Below, in pieces: positions 1-5,169 of a DNA stretch of 5,169 nt (the first letter of the stretch is position 1; every line of letters begins with the position of its first letter). The stretch spans positions 1-5,169 of the forward strand of contig CALPQG020000226.1 in NCBI GenBank assembly GCA_943325655.2, read 5' to 3'. The DNA comes from Bifidobacterium breve (GTDB lineage Bacteria; Bacteroidota; Bacteroidia; Cytophagales; UBA9547). The position numbers and the translations under genes were made by a program. The notes beneath the pieces are model-generated. The model saw only the letters and a list, made by a program, of their open reading frames with translations, did not search any database and was not told the origin of the DNA.

Positions 1-876
1 GAACTTTGGTGTATTTTCAATTGCAGGTGTAACTTCTAAATTTTCATCAACTGCTGTTGCTTCAATGAATGCTAAAAAATCATTTGGTGTGGCTGGATCT
101 TCGGTAATTAAATTGGAAATTTCAATATAATCATACGCCAAAGGCACTTCCGTCAGTGTTGGTTTAAACGTTGTTGCCTCAACTTCAAAAGTATCCTGAA
201 TAATCTCCTCCACAAATGAATCTGCATCACCTAAAACATCTTTTACCTCCAGTTCCTGATCAAGAACAGTTTCCACATCATTGAATACAGCAATCTCATC
301 CAGGTGTTGCTTCACTTCATTTTCAACTGCAGCAGTTTCTGAATTCTCTTTCCAAAATGCTGTGGCCTTTTGCCTCATTTCATGCCAAAACAATAGGTTA
401 TTGGCTATTTCATCTGCAAACGAAGCAGCGTTAGAAGTAGGCTCCTCTTTATTATTTTCTTCAGAAATGCGTATACTTTCCTGCTGAGAGACAACAGTTT
501 CCTGTTGCTCCATTTCAATGATTTCTGAAATCTCTATTGCTGCAGGAATATTTATGGTTTCAAATATTTCCTGGGCGATATTGTTTTCCAGAACTGAAGT
601 ATTTTCCAACAACATGGTTTGTTTGGCCATGGCTTTATTGGGAAATTCATCATTGATAATTTTCTTTAAAACAGACCTGTTTGCGGCAAAAGCTGCTGCT
701 GTTTTCAATTTCTTATTGGCCAGCATAGAACCAGCATTGTGGCTGGCTTTGGCTAAAAGTATATAGGTAGTCTGACAATATGGAAAACTCGTTGCCACCA
801 TCTCCAATGCATCAACATCCGCTGTAATCAGCGTTTCTGGATGTGTGACGAGATGAAGAAAGGTAAAGCGGTCCAT
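1..876 (-). CDS. Conserved hypothetical acidic protein (3' end beyond window)
   Basis: I translated this frame by hand from the minus strand. It is open for 292 codons from an ATG at 874-876 to the window edge with no stop, so the C-terminus is missing. The N-terminal 75 residues look like a small helical domain. It carries the motif FPYCQT at 31-36, then LLAKASHN (40-47), and an alanine-rich helix with LKTAAAFAANRSVL (57-70). I recognise this pattern from uncharacterised Bacteroidota proteins encoded just after lptE; no function is known to me. From about residue 85 onward the chain is rich in Glu, Asp, Asn and Thr with few hydrophobic stretches, so it is probably flexible. There is no signal peptide or membrane segment, so it is probably cytoplasmic. 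The gene follows lptE after a 170-bp repeat-filled gap and has no visible Shine-Dalgarno sequence. A TPR-like fold is possible but unproven. The reading frame is secure; the function is unknown. Confidence 0.85.
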   Translation of the reverse strand, partial: MDRFTFLHLVTHPETLITADVDALEMVATSFPYCQTTYILLAKASHNAGSMLANKKLKTAAAFAANRSVLKKIINDEFPNKAMAKQTMLLENTSVLENNIAQEIFETINIPAAIEISEIIEMEQQETVVSQQESIRISEENNKEEPTSNAASFADEIANNLLFWHEMRQKATAFWKENSETAAVENEVKQHLDEIAVFNDVETVLDQELEVKDVLGDADSFVEEIIQDTFEVEATTFKPTLTEVPLAYDYIEISNLITEDPATPNDFLAFIEATAVDENLEVTPAIENTPKF

Positions 877-877
877 T

Positions 878-919
878 TTATTAATTTTGAATGTTGAATT
901 TTTAATTTTGAATTATTGG
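878..919. repeat. Heptanucleotide tandem repeat, TTGAA family, copy 1
   Basis: Six consecutive 7-base units can be laid out without any indel: TTATTAA, TTTTGAA, TGTTGAA, TTTTTAA, TTTTGAA, TTATTGG. The consensus is TKTTGAA on the plus strand. The array begins two bases upstream of the start codon of the acidic hypothetical gene, so it occupies the place of that gene's leader. A period of seven rules out a coding repeat. Confidence 0.75.
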
Positions 920-932
920 AAATTCAGTGAAA

Positions 933-960
933 AACTGTAAACCGAGAACTGATAACTCTT
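933..960. repeat. Heptanucleotide tandem repeat, AACTGNN family, short array
   Basis: Four units in perfect register: AACTGTA, AACCGAG, AACTGAT, AACTCTT. The invariant part is AAC at the start of each unit; the last two bases vary. The same monomers recur at 1009-1050 and 4603-4679. This array is sandwiched between two arrays of the TTGAA family. Confidence 0.75.
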
Positions 961-993
961 TTTAATGTTGAATTTTGAATGTTGAATTATTAG
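961..993. repeat. Heptanucleotide tandem repeat, TTGAA family, copy 2
   Basis: Units TGTTGAA (966-972), TTTTGAA (973-979), TGTTGAA (980-986) and TTATTAG (987-993) follow a partial TTTAA. The pattern matches the copy at 878-919, including the alternation of TGTTGAA and TTTTGAA. It directly follows the AACTGNN array at 933-960, so the two families are interleaved in this gap. Confidence 0.75.
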
Positions 994-1008
994 GATGCAG
1001 CATAATAA

Positions 1009-1050
1009 AACTGAGAACTGTAAACTGATAACCGTAAACTCAAAACTTAC
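1009..1050. repeat. Heptanucleotide tandem repeat, AACTGNN family, overlapping the lptE stop
   Basis: Six units in register: AACTGAG, AACTGTA, AACTGAT, AACCGTA, AACTCAA, AACTTAC. The last unit contains the complement of the lptE stop codon (1047-1049), so the array runs into the 3' end of the gene. The variant AACCGTA also occurs in the distant array at 4652-4658, which argues for common descent and not chance AT-richness. Confidence 0.8.
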
Positions 1051-1568
1051 CAGTTGGCGACTGTTTTATTGAATAAATCTAATTCAATTTTTTGAGAAAT
1101 GCATTGTATCAAATTTGTTTCCTCTTGTGTCAATGATTTGGATTGCTCAAAGTCACAAAACTGTGCAAACTGTTGGTCTTTAAAGCTTTCTTTATCATTT
1201 TTAGTATTGACAAATGTCAGACTCAATTTGATTGTCAACCTGTTGGAAGCTGCTCTATTGTCACTTGTTGGAGCTACAGGAGACAATTCATACCCTATCA
1301 CCCTGCCCGACAATTGATAATCGCCACCGGAAGGAACAATCTTCAAACTTGTATTTTGTAAATAGTAGTTACGGATACTTTCCGCAAGTTGTTGCCCCAA
1401 TTGAACCGGCATACTTCCAGATTCATTGCTTAAGTTAGCGATTGAAATGGTGTTAACATCAGGTGGAATCGAAGATCCTGAAAGGGAAATTTGGCAACCC
1501 GAAAACATGGCTACTACCGTTACAATGATAAAGTACAAATAGCATGTCGTATTTTTAATCTTCTTCAA
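1047..1568 (-). CDS. lptE: LptE-family outer-membrane lipoprotein (LPS assembly), TTG start
   Basis: The 173-residue product is a predicted lipoprotein. A basic N-terminus (KKIK) is followed by a hydrophobic segment at about residues 10-22 and a lipobox-like FSGC with the lipidated Cys at 25. The motif GSSIPPD at 31-37 and the C-terminal end NKTVANW match Bacteroidota LptE proteins as I know them. In the LPS export machinery LptE plugs and supports the LptD translocon in the outer membrane; that role is inferred from the family. The start codon is TTG (CAA on the plus strand at 1566-1568). An in-frame stop lies only five codons upstream, and the first in-frame ATG (residue 21) would destroy the signal peptide. 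The first 14 bases overlap the end of the upstream activator gene, which suggests translational coupling. No Shine-Dalgarno sequence is seen. Confidence 0.88.
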   Translation of the reverse strand: MKKIKNTTCYLYFIIVTVVAMFSGCQISLSGSSIPPDVNTISIANLSNESGSMPVQLGQQLAESIRNYYLQNTSLKIVPSGGDYQLSGRVIGYELSPVAPTSDNRAASNRLTIKLSLTFVNTKNDKESFKDQQFAQFCDFEQSKSLTQEETNLIQCISQKIELDLFNKTVANW

Positions 1569-2832
1569 TATCGTATTGTTTTATTTTGCGGTACAAGGTG
1601 CGTTCAGAAATCCCTAAATCCTGGGCAGCGTATTTTCTTTTTTTATTGTTCTTCTTTAATGCTTTCAAAATCAGTTCTTTTTCTTTGTCTTCAATAGACA
1701 AGGATTCTTCATCTGGTTCATGATGAATGTCTTCCGTTTTGTCTAACTCTATGGTATTGTTTTTCACCAAAGGTTCATTGCCCTGTTCCAAAAGCTTGGT
1801 CGTGCTGACATTTGAAAATCCAGTGGTTGAAAAATCGGTATTGCTGATATTTTGAAACAAATCTTTGTGGTCGTTGATTACCTGTTCATTGATTTTCCCA
1901 TTTTTAAACATTTCGAACACCAGTTTCTTCAGTTCGTTCATGTCTTTTTTGAGGTCAAACAACACCTGATACAAGATATCTCTTTCCGAAAAATCAGTTT
2001 CCCCTTTACCGGAATACGTCAATGCAGTAGAGGCAACTTTGTCTTTGGGTAAATATTTCAACAGCGTTTCTTCATTGATTTCCCGCTCCATTTCGAGCAC
2101 AGAAATTTGCTCTACCAAGTTTTTAAGCTGGCGAATATTTCCGGGAAAAGCATATTGCAGTAAAATCAACTTCGCATTCGGAGTTAATTTAATCGGCTTA
2201 ACCCTGTATTTTTCAGAAAAATCTGATGCAAATTTCCTAAACAACAAGTCGGCGTCTTCTTCACGTTCTCTCAAGGGAGGAACATAAATCGGCACCGTGT
2301 TTAACCTGTAATATAAATCTTCCCTGAATTTCTTTTTTTCTACTGCTTTCAGCAAGTTGACATTGGTCGCCGCAACTACGCGTACATCCGTTTTTTGCAC
2401 TTTCGATGAACCAACACGGATAAATTCTCCATTCTCCAACACACGCAAAAGTCTCGCCTGCGTTCCCAAAGGCATCTCCCCTATTTCATCCAAAAAAATT
2501 GTTCCCCCATTGGTCACTTCAAAATAACCTTTTCTGGCATCAGAAGCACCTGTAAACGAGCCCTTTTCATGGCCAAAAAGTTCTGAATCAATGGTTCCTT
2601 CAGGAATCGCTCCACAGTTGATGGCAATAAACTGCCCATGTTTGCGGTGACTCAGGTTATGTATAATTTTCGAAAATGATTCCTTCCCACTTCCACTCTC
2701 TCCTGTAATCAACACTGTCATGTCAGTAGGAGCAACCTGCATCGCCACCTGAATGGCATGATTGAGCAGGTGCGCATTGCCGACTATCCCAAAACGTTGT
2801 TTAATACCTTGTATTTCTGGCAGTATGTTCAT
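1555..2832 (-). CDS. Sigma-54-dependent activator, AAA+ and Fis-type HTH, no receiver domain
   Basis: This 425-residue protein is a bacterial enhancer-binding protein that would use ATP to remodel sigma-54 RNA polymerase. The AAA+ domain starts almost at the N-terminus. It shows Walker A GESGSGK (44-50), the sigma-54 contact loop GSFTGA (91-96; the family consensus is GAFTGA), Walker B GGTIFLDE (109-116), sensor I VRVVAATN (150-157), an arginine-finger region FREDLYYRL (169-177) and sensor II FPGNIRQLKN (229-238). Residues 285-312 look like an amphipathic helix or coiled coil. Residues 325-378 are polar and probably disordered. A Fis-like helix-turn-helix closes the protein (about 383-421, with GISERTLYRKI). 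There is no receiver, GAF or PAS domain in front, so the activating signal is not evident. It sits 31 bp after miaB and overlaps lptE. Targets are unknown and no convincing -24/-12 promoter was found here. Confidence 0.93.
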   Translation of the reverse strand: MNILPEIQGIKQRFGIVGNAHLLNHAIQVAMQVAPTDMTVLITGESGSGKESFSKIIHNLSHRKHGQFIAINCGAIPEGTIDSELFGHEKGSFTGASDARKGYFEVTNGGTIFLDEIGEMPLGTQARLLRVLENGEFIRVGSSKVQKTDVRVVAATNVNLLKAVEKKKFREDLYYRLNTVPIYVPPLREREEDADLLFRKFASDFSEKYRVKPIKLTPNAKLILLQYAFPGNIRQLKNLVEQISVLEMEREINEETLLKYLPKDKVASTALTYSGKGETDFSERDILYQVLFDLKKDMNELKKLVFEMFKNGKINEQVINDHKDLFQNISNTDFSTTGFSNVSTTKLLEQGNEPLVKNNTIELDKTEDIHHEPDEESLSIEDKEKELILKALKKNNKKRKYAAQDLGISERTLYRKIKQYDIEED

Positions 2833-2863
2833 TTGTCATAAAATTTATGCCCCGAATTTATCT

Positions 2864-4300
2864 TTAGGATTGTTCATCCACGATTACGCCATTTAAAGTA
2901 CCCGTTGTACAATGGGTAATTTTAACCTGTATATAATCTCCTTTTTTGCATTCCTTTTTCGGAAATACAACCCATTGGTATTGAGAATTTCTTCCTCCCC
3001 ATTCCTCTTCGTTCCTTTTAGAAGGACCTTCTACCAACACTTCAAAAGTTTTCCCAATGGCTTCGTGGTTTTTCTCCAAAGTTATGGATCTTTCCAAAGC
3101 AATCAATTCCGCTAACCTTCTTTGCTTCACATCGGCAGCAATATCATCTACCAAATTTTTGGCTGCTGGAGTTCCCGGACGTTCCGAATACGCAAACATA
3201 TAAGCATAATTGTACCTTACCTGCCTGTACAAATCCAAGGTGTTTTGGTGTTCCTCTTCGGTTTCTCCACAAAACCCAACAATCAAATCGGTACTGATGG
3301 TACATTCACCTTCCATGATGCGGTTGATGGCTTCAATTTTTCCCAAATACCATTCTCGCGTATAAGACCGGGCCATTAAATCCAAGATCCTATTGTCACC
3401 ACTTTGAGCAGGTAAATGAATGTATTTGCAAATATTATGGTGCTTTTTCATGGTATAAAGCACCTCGTCGGTAATGTCTTTTGGATGAGAAGTTGAAAAA
3501 CGCACACGCAACAATGGATTTACCAAAGCCACTTTTTCAAGCAGCTGCGCGAAATTAACGGTTTCCGTTTTGCCTTCCGATTCCCAATGATAACTGTCCA
3601 CATTTTGACCTAAAAGTGTAACTTCTCTATAACCTTCCTGGTATAAATCATGCGCTTCTTTTACGATAGAGTTGGCATCACGACTTCTTTCACGACCTCT
3701 TGTATATGGCACAATACAGAAAGAACACATGTTATTGCATCCCCTCATGATAGAAATATAGGCACACAAACCATTAGAGTTTAACCTCACAGGAGTAATG
3801 TCGGCATACGTTTCTTCACGGGAAAGAAAAACGTTTACGGCTTTGTGTCCATCATCCACCTGCGCCAAAAGTGCTGGTAAACTTTTGTAAGCATCTGGAC
3901 CAACCACCATGTCCACCAGTTTCTCTTCGTCTAACAGTTGCGATTTCAAGCGCTCAGCCATGCAGCCAAGGACGCCAATCTGCAAATTTTTATTTTTCTT
4001 TTTAACAGGACCAAAAGCAGCAAGTCGTTTACGGACTTTCACTTCAGCATTGTCACGAATAGAACAGGTATTTAAAAAAATCACATCTGCTTCGTGGTAA
4101 TTGGAAGTGGTACCGTAACCAAGGTCAATCATGATAGAAGTCACAATTTCACTGTCCGAAAAATTCATTTGACAACCATAACTTTCTATGTATAATTTTC
4201 GCTGGGTGGGTGCGGCATTATCTTCAGAGATCCTTGCAAGTTCACAAGCTTCTTTGTCTGTTTCTTTGATGATGTCTATGTCTGAAATTATATGGGTCAT
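2864..4300 (-). CDS. miaB: tRNA-2-methylthio-N6-dimethylallyladenosine synthase MiaB
   Basis: The 478-residue product is a radical-SAM methylthiotransferase. MiaB adds a methylthio group to C2 of i6A at position 37 of tRNAs reading UNN codons, acting in the cytoplasm. The N-terminal methylthiotransferase domain (about 34-140) has its three cluster cysteines: C43 in ESYGCQMN, C79 in LNTCSIR and C113 in GVLGCMAER. The radical-SAM motif is C188-x3-C192-x2-C195 (RGCNNMCSFC), followed by the TRGRERSR segment. A C-terminal TRAM domain spans about 411-475. YGCQMN and the TRAM domain place it with MiaB instead of RimO. The conserved core starts near residue 34, so the first 30 residues are an extension and a slightly later start cannot be excluded. 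The ATG at 4298-4300 has no Shine-Dalgarno sequence. All key residues are intact. It is probably the first gene of the unit with the activator and lptE. Confidence 0.96.
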   Translation of the reverse strand: MTHIISDIDIIKETDKEACELARISEDNAAPTQRKLYIESYGCQMNFSDSEIVTSIMIDLGYGTTSNYHEADVIFLNTCSIRDNAEVKVRKRLAAFGPVKKKNKNLQIGVLGCMAERLKSQLLDEEKLVDMVVGPDAYKSLPALLAQVDDGHKAVNVFLSREETYADITPVRLNSNGLCAYISIMRGCNNMCSFCIVPYTRGRERSRDANSIVKEAHDLYQEGYREVTLLGQNVDSYHWESEGKTETVNFAQLLEKVALVNPLLRVRFSTSHPKDITDEVLYTMKKHHNICKYIHLPAQSGDNRILDLMARSYTREWYLGKIEAINRIMEGECTISTDLIVGFCGETEEEHQNTLDLYRQVRYNYAYMFAYSERPGTPAAKNLVDDIAADVKQRRLAELIALERSITLEKNHEAIGKTFEVLVEGPSKRNEEEWGGRNSQYQWVVFPKKECKKGDYIQVKITHCTTGTLNGVIVDEQS

Positions 4301-4336
4301 GGTTTCATTTTCAAGATGGTAAATATAATTAAAAAA

Positions 4337-4406
4337 GTTTAGAGTTTTCAGATTTGAGTTCTCAGTTTAGAGTTCTCAGTTTAGAGTTTTCAGTTTAGAG
4401 TTTTCA
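4337..4406. repeat. Heptanucleotide tandem repeat, inverted AACTGNN family, upstream of miaB
   Basis: Ten units of seven bases run without an indel: GTTTAGA, GTTTTCA, GATTTGA, GTTCTCA, GTTTAGA, GTTCTCA, GTTTAGA, GTTTTCA, GTTTAGA, GTTTTCA. The two main variants alternate, giving a 14-bp higher-order period. Read on the minus strand the same sequence is the AACTGNN family (AACTCTA, AACTGAA, AACTGAG), so this array is inverted relative to the one at 4603-4679. It ends 36 bp upstream of the miaB start codon, so a miaB promoter must lie between them, inside the array, or further upstream. Confidence 0.85.
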
Positions 4407-4602
4407 GCTGTTTACCTAAAATGTCAAATAAGGTCTAAATATGAATGGTTTGAAAGTTTGCGTATTGGTGCCACCACTTAAACTTTGATTGATATTTTAG
4501 TGGTGGAACAAATGCTTAACTTAATATCCCTGAACGCTATTCCTAATGCAACACCCTCTTAATTAAATCAATAACAAAGAAAAAAATTACAACTATCAAT
4601 CA
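4407..4602. other. Non-coding spacer between inverted heptad arrays
   Basis: These 196 bp carry no open frame worth calling on either strand and lack heptad periodicity. The only structure I see is an inverted repeat at 4471-4506, and the sequence TTTGATTGATA at 4484-4494, which recurs as its exact reverse complement at 4594-4604 on the edge of the next array. No tRNA-like or riboswitch-like pattern was recognised. Confidence 0.6.
4471..4506. other. Inverted repeat / small hairpin in the sulfatase-miaB gap
   Basis: CCACCACT (4471-4478) pairs perfectly with AGTGGTGG (4499-4506) around a 20-nt loop. One mismatch is followed by three further A-T pairs inside the loop. It is the most GC-rich spot in this intergenic region. 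Neither strand shows a U-run after the stem, so it is not a standard intrinsic terminator. It could be a protein-binding palindrome or an RNA stem. Function is unknown. Confidence 0.4.
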
Positions 4603-4679
4603 AACTGAAAACTGATAACTGAAAACTGATAACTCTAAACTGAAAACGGACAACCGTAAACTGAAAACTGATAACTTAA
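4603..4679. repeat. Heptanucleotide tandem repeat, AACTGNN family, next to the sulfatase stop
   Basis: Eleven units in perfect register: AACTGAA, AACTGAT, AACTGAA, AACTGAT, AACTCTA, AACTGAA, AACGGAC, AACCGTA, AACTGAA, AACTGAT, AACTTAA. After one extra base a further AACTACC runs over the sulfatase stop codon (4683-4685). AACTGAA and AACTGAT alternate at the start, giving a 14-bp sub-period. This is the longest array in the window and is inverted relative to the one at 4337-4406. Confidence 0.87.
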
Positions 4680-4682
4680 AAA

Positions 4683-5169
4683 CTACCAATGGTTACTGAT
4701 CAAACAATTGTTAAAATATTGTTGGTAAGCTTTTGCTTTGAGCAACATCGGTTGAGCCACGGCAGGATTATTCACTACAGTTTCATCTTTAAAATTATGA
4801 AGTAAAAACTGATGGTTATCATTATTGAATTCCAGGTATTCATTTTTATGAAAAACCCTGGTAATATTTTCACTGTAATTTACTGCTTCAGAAATTGGAT
4901 GTGTATCAAAAACCGATTTCCCAAAAGGCAATTGTTGCTTGTTTTCTATCCCTAACAATGCCAAAACGGAAGGCATAATATCCGTTTGCTGGGTAATGAT
5001 AGAAGTATCTGCATACAATTTTTTAGAAGGATGAAAAAACACCAAGGGTATGGAAAAATTTCCTTTTAAGTTTTGGTATTTGGGTTGAGAAGTCATTTGG
5101 GTATGGTCGGCAGTAAGTACAAAAAGGGTGTTTTTGTACCAAGGCATTTTGCTTACTGTTTTAAAAAAC
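4683..5169 (-). CDS. Sulfatase / LTA-synthase-like phosphotransferase, C-terminal part (5' end beyond window)
   Basis: The frame stays open from the TAG stop at 4683-4685 to the window edge, giving 161 complete codons plus one partial one. Before the internal Met (ATG at 5145-5147) the residues FFKTVSK continue in frame, so that Met is not the true start. The segment PWYKNTLFVLTADHTQM carries the Asp-His pair (ADH) that binds the catalytic metal in the LtaS/sulfatase branch of the alkaline-phosphatase superfamily. It is followed by the usual FSIPLVFFHP strand and ITQQTDIMPSVLALLGI, the QxDIxPT-like helix. I infer an N-terminal membrane part and an extracytoplasmic enzyme domain by homology with LtaS-type proteins; neither is visible here. 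The substrate in Bacteroidota is not known from sequence; phosphoethanolamine or phosphoglycerol transfer, or sulfate ester hydrolysis, are alternatives. Confidence 0.88.
   Translation of the reverse strand, partial: FFKTVSKMPWYKNTLFVLTADHTQMTSQPKYQNLKGNFSIPLVFFHPSKKLYADTSIITQQTDIMPSVLALLGIENKQQLPFGKSVFDTHPISEAVNYSENITRVFHKNEYLEFNNDNHQFLLHNFKDETVVNNPAVAQPMLLKAKAYQQYFNNCLISNHW

Noticed and set aside
281..766. Plus-strand open frames at 281-487 and 518-766
   Set aside because: They lie antisense to the minus-strand acidic gene that is open throughout 1-876 and they show no recognisable protein features.
1099..4100. Plus-strand open frames opposite lptE, the activator and miaB
   Set aside because: Each is short, antisense to a gene with clear domain motifs, and low in complexity or Cys/Phe/Ser-rich as expected for shadow frames.
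4320..4327. Bacteroidota-type -7 promoter element for miaB (TATATTTA on the minus strand, consensus TAnnTTTG)
   Set aside because: It matches seven of eight positions, but no TTTG or TTG element lies at the -33 distance and such A/T octamers are frequent here.
4460..4473. Sigma-54-like -24/-12 promoter on the minus strand (TGGCACCAATACGC) upstream of miaB
   Set aside because: The GG and GC elements are nine bases apart instead of ten, and the TT before GC is missing, so it does not fit the consensus.
4471..4506. Intrinsic terminator for the sulfatase gene
   Set aside because: The stem has a 20-nt loop and no U-run follows it on either strand.
4337..4679. CRISPR array
   Set aside because: The units are 7 bp, directly adjacent, degenerate and without spacers, and no cas gene is in view.
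5145..5147. ATG as the start of the sulfatase-like gene
   Set aside because: The reading frame continues upstream with family-like residues to the window edge, and the conserved metal-binding segment lies immediately after it, so this is an internal methionine.

Overview
The window looks like a chromosomal piece of a Bacteroidota genome. I infer this from the gene order miaB, a receiver-less sigma-54 activator, an lptE-type lipoprotein and then an acidic conserved hypothetical, from the AT-rich composition, from the absence of clear Shine-Dalgarno sequences, and from the Bacteroidota flavour of the proteins (for example the GSSIPPD motif in LptE). The class is not certain. Chitinophagia, Sphingobacteriia or Flavobacteriia would all fit. 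All five genes lie on the minus strand, so the text below follows transcription from right to left.

From 5169 down to 4683 is the C-terminal part of an alkaline-phosphatase-superfamily sulfatase/phosphotransferase of the LTA-synthase type; its 5' end lies outside the window. Next is a 382-bp intergenic region (4301-4682). It holds two arrays of 7-bp tandem repeats in opposite orientation around a 196-bp spacer that contains a small hairpin. Then come miaB (tRNA methylthiotransferase, complete), a complete sigma-54 activator (AAA+ plus Fis-type HTH, no receiver) 31 bp further on, and lptE, which overlaps the activator by 14 bp and appears to start with TTG. After lptE is a 170-bp gap (877-1046) filled with two alternating families of heptanucleotide repeats. 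The last gene is a conserved acidic protein of unknown function that leaves the window at base 1, still open.

The miaB, activator and lptE genes are packed tightly enough to be one transcription unit. The hypothetical protein may be its next member, despite the repeat-filled gap. MiaB modifies tRNA, LptE belongs to lipopolysaccharide export at the outer membrane, and the activator would control unknown sigma-54 promoters; no functional link between them can be read from the sequence. The least ordinary content is non-coding: strictly 7-bp-periodic arrays with a shared set of monomer variants in both larger intergenic gaps. They lie flush against the stop codons of lptE and the sulfatase. No RNA genes, insertion sequences, CRISPR arrays or defence genes were seen.
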